The notes below the pieces were generated by a model, which was not told the origin of the DNA, did not search any database, and saw only the letters and a program-made list of their open reading frames with translations. Shown here piece after piece: positions 31,065-41,052 of a stretch of DNA of 64,000 nt. Every line of letters starts with the position of its first letter. Within the stretch, counting starts at the first letter, position 1. A program made the translations under genes and the position numbers. The stretch spans positions 124,001 through 188,000 of the forward strand of contig WHVA01000178.1 in assembly GCA_015179125.1 (NCBI GenBank), written 5' to 3'. Origin of the DNA: Gautieria morchelliformis. Lineage: Eukaryota > Basidiomycota > Agaricomycetes > Gomphales > Gomphaceae.

Positions 31065-32378
31065 AGGTAAGGGGTCAAGAATTGAGTTAAATTGGATATC
31101 AGAAATCAAGTTGGAAGGCAGAGGTCAGAGAGACAGAGGCCTTGCAAGTACTTGCTGTGGTAAGAATAGGAAACAGTGCAAAGGGAGTCACATATCAAAG
31201 TCAATTATCTGATTGCAGAATAGAGGCACACATGACTGGGTTTTATACAAAGAGCTGAGACAACATGTCAGAAGGTAGAGGTAAGCAATTCCAGTGCAAG
31301 CAAAAGTAACTAGGATAAATGGAGTAAGTAACTAATACGGAACAAGAGGAACTACAAGGGGGTGCCGGGTGGAACTAAGAACAATCAATAGGCAAAAGAA
31401 CAAGGGGAATGTGTGTCTAATTGATTGTTACATATCGGAATTCCCAGAGGTCGGAACTGGAAAGGACAATGGCTTCAACTTATGTGTTGTGCCCCTGATG
31501 AACTACCATCCTAAGTATTTCGGGATTGACTTGCGGATATCGAGGCAGAAGTCGGGAACAGAGTACTGAGAGTCAAGGTTCGAGGGTCGGAGAACAAAGG
31601 TCGGAAGAGGCGGAGGACAGAGGGTTGAGAGCGGAAGGAGACAAGACTAGCAAAACTCGCTGTGCTAAGAACAGGAGACAGTGCGAAGGGAATCACATAT
31701 CGAAGTTGATTGTCTGATTGCAGGAACGGAGACATACATGAGGGGGTTTTATACAAAGAGCTGAAGCAACAGGTAATGGTATGGTACTAAGCAAATTCTG
31801 GAGAGTGCAGGAATCGGATAGATATACGGGGCAAGTAACTAATGCGGAACAATGGGATGACAAGGGGGGTGCAGGGTAGGGTAAGTACAATGGCAAAGAA
31901 CAAGGCGAGTAAGTACAATAGGCCTCGGAAGAAACGGAATGACGGAATGGTATCTTGCTGTGTTCAGGGTCGAGTACGTGGGCCGGTATCTGGAGGTGGC
32001 CAGGGGTACTGAAATCACAAGGGTCGAGGTAGAGGGTTGCAGATGGTGTGGATGTTATGGAATAGAGTCGGAGGTGGTGCGGAGGCGGTGCAGAGGTGGT
32101 GCAGAGGCGGTGCAGAGGTGGTGCGGAGGATATGCGGATATGGCGGAGATCGTTGAGCGGAACAGTCGTAACATTGATTGTGGAACAAATGGATCTCCTG
32201 ATGCTCCGGACTTGCTATGCTAAGGGTCAAGTAGGGAAGGCCGGTGAATAGAGTCAAAAGGGGAAGTATGTGAATAGTAAAGAACAAGGGGATCAAAAAG
32301 TCAAAGTGTGGACGTTGCGGAATTGAGCCAGAGGAGGCATGGAGGTACCAGAGTTGGTCAAGCAGCATGGTCATAACA
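31065..32378 (+). repeat. LTR Q, right part, interrupted by a younger solo LTR
   Basis: Starts right after Helitron F and ends GGTCATAACA at 32378, followed by TTACC, the target duplication seen for Q in Helitron E. It is split at 31421-32178 by solo LTR P. The part left of Helitron F (TGTTATGTATCAGG...) is not present here. A TTTTATACAAAGAGC promoter-like stretch is near 31240. Confidence 0.75.
31426..32173 (+). mobile_element. Solo LTR P (748 bp) with TTGAT target duplication
   Basis: Borders are TGTTAC and GTAACA, flanked on both sides by TTGAT (31421-31425 and 32174-32178). The related sequence at 14360-14400 (minus) has the same site without the insertion. It is a diverged member of the Q family, sharing for example the ACTTATGTGTTG and CATCCTAAGTATTT words. 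Confidence 0.88.
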
Positions 32379-32577
32379 TTACCTGCCTTGATGTGTTACT
32401 TAGAGCTACTTTCAATCAATAAGATGAGTTTTACTTATCTGAAAGAAGTTTTCTTATCCGAATATGTTTGACTTATCCCAAGTTTTATTTACCCAAGGCG
32501 TTTGACCTTGCTGATGCATTTGACCTTACCGAGGCGTTTGACTTGCACCCCCGCGCGAAGCGCGGGTACCCACCTAG
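32379..32577 (+). mobile_element. 3' end of Helitron G
   Basis: About 200 bp matching the 3' ends of the other elements, with repeated GCRTTTGACCTT words. It has a perfect CCCGCGC/GCGCGGG hairpin (about 32549-32566) and CTAG at 32574-32577. Its body to the left is separated by the Q LTR, which carries Helitron F and LTR P. Confidence 0.8.
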
Positions 32578-33889
32578 TCTAAGAGTTAAACGCGCTCAGT
32601 GGGTTGTGGGTGCGCTGACCAATGCTGACCAATGCTTGGTCATTAGTTTGTCAGCAGAGCGCGCGAGCCAAGAACGCTGCGCAGCATGGTCACGTGACCG
32701 TTTGCGTTCCAAATTAGGTCAGCGGCGAGCGGCGCAGCCGCGAGGGAACGCTGCGCAGTGGTCACGTGACCCGTTCACGACCAGAGCGCGCATATGCGAG
32801 TGTGGTCCGTGCACGACACGCGCGCACGGTATAAAGGCCGAACAGTAAGGACATAACGCCAGGAACCTGCCCAACCGGCGATTCCTCTGTCTGCTGTCCG
32901 CTATGTGCTCTGTGCCCTGTGCTCTGTGCTCTGCGCTGTCTGCTCTGTCCGCTGTCAGCTCTGTGCTCTGTCTGATCTGGGTGCTGTCTGCTGTCAGCTC
33001 TGTCTGCTGTCTCCTCCTTTAGCTGGCTGGCTGTCTATGGCTTTGGTTGGCTGACTATCTATTGGCTTGGCTGGCTATCTATTGGTAAGTAATATCTCTT
33101 TTTTAATGCATTCCAATGTATTTTATCTTATTTGTGTTTATAATTTTATTGGTTCCTTTTTTTTATCATATTGCATTCACATGTGCTCTATATTTTTGTG
33201 ATTTTTTTCGAAAATAGATTTAAATAAAATCCAAAGACTGCTGAAAAAAAAGTATTTTAATATCAATATTTTTCAGGTTTTTTTCGAAAATAGACATCAA
33301 TAAGTTCCCTCTAAAATTAATGAGATTCTGCTTTTAAATGTGGTTTGTTTTATTGTTTTATTTACTGTAAAGCCACTTACCAGCCACTCCTCTCTGGCTA
33401 TACTGGTGGCTGGCTTACTATGGCTTTGGCTGGGCTCTGGGTTTCTCTGTCAGTCTCTGGGCTTCTCTGGCTTTGGCTGGGCATTAATAACAGCTTCTGC
33501 TTCAATGTACTGTGCTTTTTTGACATTTTTTCGCAAATAGATATCAATAAATTATCCTGACTTTGTGAAAATTGACAACAGCTCCAGGTTAAATGTACAG
33601 TGCATTTTCTTGACATTTTTCGAAAAATAGATAATCCTAACTTTGCTAAAATTAATAACAGCTTCAGCTTACATGTACTGGACATTTTCTTGACATTTTT
33701 TCGAAAAATAGATAATCCTGACTTTGCTAAAAATTAATGACAGGAGCTGCTTAAATATAGATTCCTTGACTATTTTATTTATGTCTGTATATGTCACAAA
33801 ATAGATATTGATACATGTCCCTGAGCTTGCTAAAAGTTAATAAGTAGTAACAGCCTCTGCTTGCTTCACTTTGAGGCCCTTGGGGATAT

Positions 33890-34760
33890 GCTACACATGC
33901 CATTGGGACATGCTATGCATGCTATACTTGAGGGGCATGCTACACACACTATGCATGGGGACATGCATATGCGTGGAGACATGCATGCGATGCGACACAC
34001 ACGCTATGCTTGGGGACACGCATGCTATGTGTGGAGACACTCATGGTATGCATGGAGACACTCATGTTATGCGTGGGGACACACACACTATGCTTGGGGA
34101 CACGCACGCTATGCATGGAGACATGCATGTTATGCGTGGGGACACGCACGCTATGCTTGGGGACACGCACACTATGCTTGGGGACACCCATGTTATGTGT
34201 GGAGACACACACACTATACTTGGGGACACTCATGTTATGCGTGGAGACACGCATGTTATGCATGGGGACACACATGCTATGCATGGGGATGTGCACACTA
34301 TATGTGGGGACACACTATGCTTGGGGGACATGGTACAAACAAGGGACACACTACAGGGGAAAACACTACAAACAAGGGACATTCTACACAAGCTATACTT
34401 GGGGGACACGCTACACACACTACATGTAGGGACATGCTACACATGTGGACACGCTATGCATGGGGGACACACATGCTATAATTTAGGGACACGCTATGTT
34501 TGGGCACATGCTACAAACCAGGGACATGCTACACACAGAATACTTGAGGGACATGTTATGCATGTGGGACATGCCATGCACACTGTACTGCATGTGGGGA
34601 CACACTACATATGGAGACATGCTACATGTGGAGACACACTACGCACACTATGCTTTGGGACACACTACGTGTGGGGACATGCCACATGTGAGGATGCAAT
34701 ACGTGTGAAGACAGATAAAGTGTGATGACACACTACAGGCAAGGACACACTACATGTGAG
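33890..34760 (+). repeat. 21-bp minisatellite in Helitron E
   Basis: Tandem units such as GGGGACACGCATGCTATGTGT, like those of D and F. Two overlapping long open frames (206 and 284 codons) are artefacts of the stop-free 21-base period. Confidence 0.9.
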
Positions 34761-34803
34761 GTAGGGGACATGAGACATGGGAGAAATGTGTAGAGTCATT
34801 ACC

Positions 34804-35444
34804 TGTTATGTATCAGGTTTGGATCTAAAAGGACTGCAGCTCCAACTTATATGTTGCACCCCCAACTATCATCCTAAGTATTTTGGAGATCTGAGATTGG
34901 AAGTTGGAAGAGGTTGAGTATTGTAACTGAAGTAGTAAGGGTTCAAGAATTGAGTTAAGTTGGATATGAGAAATCAAGTTGGAAGACGGAGGTCAGAGAG
35001 ACAGAGGCCTTGCAGGTCTAAGAACCGGAGACAGTGCAAAGGGAGTGACATATCAAAGTCGATTATCTGATTGCTGAACAGAGGCACACATGACTGGGTT
35101 TTATACAAAGAGCTGAGACAACATGTCAGAAGGTAGAGGTAAGCAATTCCAGTGCAAGTAACTAGAATAAAAGTACCTAATGCGAAACAAGAGGAACTAC
35201 AAGGGGGTGCAGTGTAGAACTAAGAACAATAGGCAAAAGACCAAGGGTCTAATTGGTAGCGGAACAAATGGAACTCCTGACGCTCTGGACTTGCTGTGCT
35301 GAGGGTCAAGTATGGAATGCTGGTGAAAAGAGTCATTAGGGGAAATATGTGAAGAACAAGGGGATCACAAGGTTGAAGTGCAGACATTGTGGAATAGAGT
35401 CAGAGGTGCGGGGGTACCGGAGTTGGTTGAGCATGGTCATAACA
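34804..35444 (+). mobile_element. Solo LTR Q (641 bp) in Helitron E with TTACC target duplication
   Basis: Borders are TGTTATGTATCAGG and GGTCATAACA. TTACC stands at 34799-34803 and again at 35445-35449. Helitrons D (about 14880-14905, minus) and F (30925-30955) show the unoccupied site, ATTACCTATCTTGATG or close to it. This fixes both LTR borders. Confidence 0.9.
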
Positions 35445-35625
35445 TTACCTACCTTGATGTGTTATTTAGAGTTACTTTCAATCAATAAGAAGGGTTTTAC
35501 TTATCTGAATGAAAATTTCTTATCCGAGTGTGTTTGACTTATCCCAAGTTTGATTCACCCAATGCGTTTGACCTTACCGATGCATTTGACTTGCACCCCC
35601 ATGCGAAGTGTGGGTACCCACCTAG

Positions 35626-35794
35626 GGAATTGATAGCGGAACAAATGGAACTCCTGATGCTCCGGAATTGCTATGTTAAGGGTTAAGTAAGGAAGGCTGG
35701 TGAATAGAGTCATAAGGGGAAGTATGTGAATAGGAAAGAACAAGGAGAGGAGGTGCAGAGGTACCAGAGTTGGTCAAGCAGCATGGTCATAACA
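35626..35794 (+). repeat. LTR Q fragment between Helitrons E and H
   Basis: Matches the last part of LTR Q from AATTGATAGCGGAAC to CATAACA, then TTACC (35795-35799). Helitron E therefore sits inside a Q copy that itself sits in Helitron H. Confidence 0.75.
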
Positions 35795-35974
35795 TTACCT
35801 ACCTCAATGTGTTACTTAGAGCTACTTTTAATCAATAAGATGCATTTTACTTATCTGAATGTGTTTGACTTATCCCAAGTTTGATTTACCCAAGGTGTTT
35901 GACTTTGCTGATGTGTTTGACCTTACCGAGGCGTTTGACTTGCACCCCCGCGCGAAGCGCGGGTATCCACCTAG
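35795..35974 (+). mobile_element. 3' end of Helitron H
   Basis: The same 3' region as G, with a perfect hairpin (about 35946-35963) and CTAG at 35971-35974, followed by T. This marks the right edge of the Helitron stack. Confidence 0.8.
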
Positions 35975-36280
35975 TCTAATTAAACTGACTGCAACAGGCA
36001 TAAACCTCAAGTTAGTCGTCTCATACTTAATGTAAGAAACATAGCAAACAAATAAAACTGTAAGTTACTTCTCTCCATAACGTTTAGCGTGTATTAATTC
36101 ATTACCTAGTTACTGTGATATGAGTTGGTCTGCAAGATTCACAGGATTATAAATTGTACTTTTTTTCCTACCCGTCCTTAGTCCCTTCATTTTGAATGGT
36201 TAATCCTTGTGCCAATTTAGTGGAATTCATATTGAACTTTGAGTGGAGTTTGAACATATATTTTAGTGGATAACCCTTTA
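35975..36280. other. AT-rich spacer
   Basis: No gene or recognised repeat. Confidence 0.3.
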
Positions 36281-36284
36281 TATA

Positions 36285-36610
36285 TAACTAGGAACCTCTA
36301 TGTCCCAGATATGGGAGAATCCACCGGCATGCCGGTGGAGAAACAATTGACAGCATGTTGGGATGCTCCTCTTGATATGCATATGGATATAAAATCCACG
36401 AAAAAAACGGCTTTGCTGTGAGTGGATAGTCCATGTACTGTGAGTGGTTAGGGGACATGGACCCCTGAGCGCCCGGTGGACTTACCATGAGGGATTTTTG
36501 GTGGATGGTCCACCATCGGACCGGTGGAGTGTCCGTCAACCGATGGTGGACCATCCACCAAAAACCGGGTATGGACGTCCCACTGATTTATCAGGGGGTT
36601 TGTTCCCGCA
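36285..36610. repeat. Palindrome-rich patch (TCCACC/GGTGGA words), possible MITE-like unit
   Basis: Contains the perfect 20-bp palindrome TCCACCGGCATGCCGGTGGA at 36320-36339. It also has a perfect 24-bp inverted repeat, 36495-36518 against 36541-36564, with a 22-base loop. Each arm contains GGTGGATGGTCCACC, itself nearly palindromic. Further GTGGA words are scattered around. No clear terminal repeats or target duplication were found. Confidence 0.7.
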
Positions 36611-37243
36611 GTGTTAGGGAGAGCGGATTACGAAAACGTGCAAAAGACGTGTTTGTCTTAAAGCAGCGGTCCAATAGAGACCTTGAAGCTTGATGTGCCA
36701 ATTCCTGTGCAGGATGCTATGCGGCGAGCTAGTAATAGTACGCATAAGTAATCCAGCTGAGACCGAGGCTGAGGCGTATCATGCCATGTGTAAACCTGGC
36801 ACCCTGCTATTCTTTCCCATTCACATTATGCGACTTAGAAGATTGCTGTACCGCTTGGGTACGGCGCTACGCGGCCATATGATATTACTTGCTATACATG
36901 GCATGACTCGTCAGGAACCTTGGAAAATAGTATATACTATTACAGACAATTCGTACGACGATACTTAACTCGCGACGTACGAACAAGTTGAAAGGAGAAG
37001 GCGATCAAGGGGCCGAGAACGAAACTGGACACCAAGGGAAATGAATCCCAACGTACCGGCGACTCGAAATGAAGTGATTTGCGCGGCAGACGGCAGTTTC
37101 TCCCGTTATAGATACCAACACGTGTTTTCCACGTTTTCATCATCCGGGGAGCGTCTGTTGCACGAGGTTCAAAGAGTCGACAAACTCGAGGCTGCTGGTC
37201 AATACGTTCAATATCTTTTATAACAAGCAAATACTCTCTCAAA

Positions 37244-38542
37244 ATGCTCTATCATCTGCTGAACCAGGTTCACCGCTTTGTCAACAAAGTCTACTACTCC
37301 CTATTCATGGACGGCCGTCGGAATAAACCTCACGTCTTGTTCGAGAATACGTCGCTAACAGAGATGCCTATCCAGGCAGCCATAATCAATCCCGTTGTCC
37401 AAAACTCGGTCAACGTCGTTGTCGCTGAAGTGCAATTCAGAAAGATGCCGTCAGCACCTTTTCACGAATTCCTCATCTTCAAAGTTGAGGATTCCACTGA
37501 TTCTCGCACCGGAACCATCGCGGTAGACCGATACGTAGGGAACGTTACTGACGACGAGTTATGGCGCCGTACCAACCCTGACGACAACGACGATCCAGAG
37601 CTAACATATTCAACCACCCCCCCTGATGCCTACCCCGAGAATACTATTATCGATCGGGCTCCCTCAACTGCCGGCCCGGGTCTACTTTCACTTTCGAGCA
37701 CGGCTGCGAGCTCGTCTTCAATTGCTGCTTCAATCGCTGCTTCGAGCGCTGCTTCGAACGCCGCTTCCGAACAGTCAATGGCAGGTTCAATGAAATTGGC
37801 GTCTTCAGTGATCCCTGACAAACCTGCGCTGGACCGTCTTACGTTTGTCAACCTACCCAGTGAAGTTTATGTGAAGGAGAATAGGGCGGGCAGCTTTGTA
37901 TGCAAGAAATTCACCCCTAAGAAGCCGACACTCACCGTGGCCGAACTACTCGTTTTGATCCACGCCGTACATGAACAAAATCGATCGTACCATCTGCTCC
38001 AACACCAATGCTATTGGTTTGCGGATGTACTCTATCATGTCGCGAAGGAGAGGTGCGGTAAAGTAGAGGAGACCACTCGAAAGTCTGTCATGTCACCAGG
38101 AAACTTCGGGATGGTGAAGGTCATACGCCCCAGGCCTACAACCCATTCCGAGGTACGACGAAGACATAAGGAGGCGTGGGTGATCGCAGACCAGAGAATT
38201 AAGGATCTAGCCGTCGTGAGTTTTGACTTTGTCCTCTTACGTGTTCGCTTGTCTGAAGGACAGGTTACGAAACAGTATAATAAATCTTTGCAAGAGGCTG
38301 AGGCTGTCGCGCAGAAGGCTGAGGCTGTCGCAGAGAATGAAGCACGGGCTAGGCAGAAGGCTGAGGCTGTCGCAGAGAATGAAGCACGGGCTAGGCAAAA
38401 GGCTGAGGCTGTTGCAGAGAATGAAACACGGGCTAGGCAGAAGGCTGAGGCTGCCGCACAGAAGGCCGAGGAGGAAATCAACCAATTAAAGCGGCAGCTA
38501 CAGATATCTGAGGCAAATAGCGCTTCATCGGGTCGTTCATGA
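37244..38542 (+). CDS. 432-aa protein of an uncharacterised agaricomycete family with C-terminal Ala/Glu repeats
   Basis: A single open frame from the ATG at 37244 (MLYHLLNQVHRFVNKV). Residues 1-110 form a compact domain. Residues about 155-185 are Ala/Ser-rich (AASIAASSAASNAAS). A conserved block around 247-265 reads YHLLQHQCYWFADVLYHVAK and carries Cys and Trp. The C-terminus from about 345 is a probable coiled coil built of near-identical 14-residue units (AEAVAENEARARQK) encoded by 42-bp repeats at about 38300-38460. Proteins with this QHQCYWFAD block are common multicopy genes in mushrooms, with no function known to me. The repeat number may vary between strains. No membrane segment or signal peptide is seen. 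Confidence 0.75.
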   Translation: MLYHLLNQVHRFVNKVYYSLFMDGRRNKPHVLFENTSLTEMPIQAAIINPVVQNSVNVVVAEVQFRKMPSAPFHEFLIFKVEDSTDSRTGTIAVDRYVGNVTDDELWRRTNPDDNDDPELTYSTTPPDAYPENTIIDRAPSTAGPGLLSLSSTAASSSSIAASIAASSAASNAASEQSMAGSMKLASSVIPDKPALDRLTFVNLPSEVYVKENRAGSFVCKKFTPKKPTLTVAELLVLIHAVHEQNRSYHLLQHQCYWFADVLYHVAKERCGKVEETTRKSVMSPGNFGMVKVIRPRPTTHSEVRRRHKEAWVIADQRIKDLAVVSFDFVLLRVRLSEGQVTKQYNKSLQEAEAVAQKAEAVAENEARARQKAEAVAENEARARQKAEAVAENETRARQKAEAAAQKAEEEINQLKRQLQISEANSASSGRS

Positions 38543-40080
38543 GATATGCGTAGGTTTCGTGACTAGCTCTGCCTGCTGTTTCCTTATGTTGATCTTCGAT
38601 CTCACACAGATGCCCGTCTTCCCTTCGCCTTCATAATGCTTTACCGCGCTTTCATCTTCGTTGTCGTCCAAACTTGTTTTGTCGTTAGGTCCGCTGTCTT
38701 GTCCGATATATCATGTCCCAGCGAGATGTTGAATAATTGGGACGTTGGAATTATACCACTACCCCGTTTCTGCATGCTTGAAAGCCGTTAGAGCAAAATG
38801 GAATCACACCCATTGGCTGCTGCAGAGGACACTTCACGCACGCTCGTTCCTGTGTTGCGGCATTGTAAAGGAACGGTGTCATTGGTCTACCAGTAGAGTT
38901 TCATCTGGTATCTGGTGAAGAGCCCAGCGAATGGCTATGTGAGGAGTGCTGAGCCAGTTGAGGCTGGTCAGCTCGGGTGCCAGAGGATATGAGACAATTC
39001 GATTGCGGATGATTGCTTTAAGAAATCGTGTTTTGCCTCAAGTTCAGTCATGATCCTTGCGATGATGCCAGCATGGGCCCTTCGAAATTCCGAGAGGGGG
39101 ATTTGAACGAATTTTATTCATATGATTTGGCATTTGTATTATTGGTGCGTTAGTCGTTTGAGTTTCGCTCACCTCCGGTCTATAATGGTATCCCATCGTG
39201 TCTGCTGATATTTGTGGGTACGGCGAACGGTCGACGAAGAAGCTAAGCGATATCTATCACCATTCCAAGCTGAGTCTGACAAAAGCCCCATGACAACCGT
39301 GTCGATTTCATTCTCAGTGACGCAAATCCCAGACTTTGGAAACAAAAATGTCAGCATTAAGCGTTTCCAGGAGGACAAGTGTATACGTAACACCACAGCG
39401 AGAATTTGGAAAGCAATCAACGGCCAGTATGAAATGCAGAGGTATTGCAACACTGTACAAAAAAAAAAAAAAACTCGCCTGAAGAATGGATACCAATCCG
39501 GCCTCGTCCTGGCAGGTTCAATCCTCCTCATCGAGCGACTCGTAGAGGCAGAGGAAAGCTAGCAAGGGCAGCGAGCAACAAATAGCGAGTATGTGAAGAC
39601 AGATGCGTGGTAAGTCGCTCCCTCGCAGGTATAGATCCGCATCCAAATTTGTATACACGGCATCGGGTCATCACGACAAGCAGGTGAGACGTTAGTAAGG
39701 CTGAGTGTGTGGACTATGTGCCTATGACGCTAGGGAAACTGAGAGTGAACAGGATTCAACCTGATACTGGCAGACCAGCGTGACGTGGTCTAGCTTCTCG
39801 TCCATCTTCAACAGCATGCTCCGCTAGAACCAGAAGGTATACAAGACAGGTATACGAACCAACGGGTTGCCAGCTCTACCTGATTCACAATGTTCTCAGC
39901 TTTCACCATAAAGTTATAAGTACCCAGTTTAAGCAAGGCGCCCGGGCCAATCGGGCCACCTCATCACAAATTCGCGCAGTATTCAGAGACACGACGAGGA
40001 TCATTGGAAGACGCGAGAATACTTGAACCCTAGGACACCCACGGCGAGGAAGTAGAGAGAACGTCGAAAAGGATCGGAGG
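38543..40080. other. Region without a resolvable gene
   Basis: The two overlapping open frames at 39169-39562 (opposite strands) contain no motif. The minus-strand one owes its Phe run to a stretch of 13 A at about 39461-39473. I see no supported gene. Confidence 0.3.
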
Positions 40081-40124
40081 AAGGAGTGAACATTAGCGAC
40101 GTGGGCCATTGTGGTGCCACAGCA

Positions 40125-41052
40125 ATGACAGATGTTGTGCCCCCCACCACCTTTCTTCCTCCCTTGAAGCTGCTCAAGACCTGCTCCGAAAAAGAATTAT
40201 GGGACGCCCTTGCTTCTCTGCGCTACATATATTTGCCGGAAGTTAGAGGATCCAGTCGTCGACGCCATAGCGTTGGCTCGCATTCCTATAGTGATCCGGC
40301 CGTCGCACACCAGAGGCTCGACCCTTACCAGCTGAAGGCAGAAAAACAGAGCAACGATCTCTCAGCGATTCGCGCTGACGGTTTTGAACGCTCTTCGCTA
40401 TCCAATGGCTCACGCGCTTCGTCTCACTCTTTTCCGAAGTTGGTGACGAATCGTCAGGCTCCTCCAGAGTCAGTCCAATGGCATTGGAAGAGGCAGCCTC
40501 CCTCCTTGCCATCTGTGCCGGAGCGGCTGCTTCGGGGAGTGTGACACGAACATTCACATTTCCGCTGCCGGGTAGGGCACCCAACCCCACTGTCGTTCCC
40601 CACTCATATTCGTCGTCGACGCCCACGCATAATTCGTTCATCAGCGTTGATTCCACCAACACTTCCCATGAAGGAATGGACGAATTCACGGTCATACTCC
40701 GCGACGCCCCTCTTGAGTCAAGCGATTTCTCCAGTGTGGGTGCACAAACTTGGGGTGGCTCATGCATACTCGCAGAAATGATCGCTGAGAACCCCTCAAA
40801 CTTCTCTATATTTTCGAGGGAGCAACTAGGCACCCTGCAGCCTCGCGTCAATGCACCCTTCCGAGCATTGGAACTGGGTGCAGGAACAGGTTTGGCGTCG
40901 TTGGTGCTCGGAAAGGTGTTGGAGCGAATCCGAAGCATGGATCGACAGTGTACAGAGCCCATTTCGTTTGATACTCGTCGGGTGCCGCTGGTAGTCGATA
41001 CGGTCTTTGCGACAGATTTTCATCCATCCGTCCTCGCCAATCTACGATCAGC
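40125..41052 (+). pseudogene. SAM-dependent protein methyltransferase-like gene, frameshifted and 3'-truncated
   Basis: ATG at 40125 (MTDVVPPTTFLPPLKLL). The first part runs to about 40390 (RADGFER). Homology then continues one frame away (FAIQWLTRFVSLF onward), and no intron-sized gap explains the jump. The second part contains TWGGSCILAEMIAEN (40750-40795) and the SAM-binding motif LELGAGTGLASLVLGK (40868-40915). A post-I segment ATDFHPSVLANLRS (41010-41050) follows. This combination is typical of the METTL21/EFM-type lysine methyltransferases (family knowledge). After the last Ser codon the sequence becomes LINE sequence, and the rest of the fold is not found beyond the LINE. It is likely dead. 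Confidence 0.7.

Larger units (their letters stand above)
32578..35625 (+). mobile_element. Helitron E, non-autonomous, carrying LTR Q
   Basis: The 5' end TCTAAGAGTTAAACGCG abuts the CTAG of G. The 3' end has a degraded hairpin and CTAG at 35622-35625. It has the same interior as D and F: two GGTCACGTGACC sites, TATAAA 32830-32835, CTG-rich tract, a GTAAGTAAT donor-like site near 33085, AT-rich repeats 33515-33830, minisatellite 33890-34760. A complete solo LTR Q (34804-35444) lies near its 3' end. Confidence 0.82.

Noticed and set aside
39458..39475. Poly(A) run as the tail of a retroposed gene
   Set aside because: No recognisable retroposed sequence upstream, no polyadenylation signal at the right distance and no target duplication seen.
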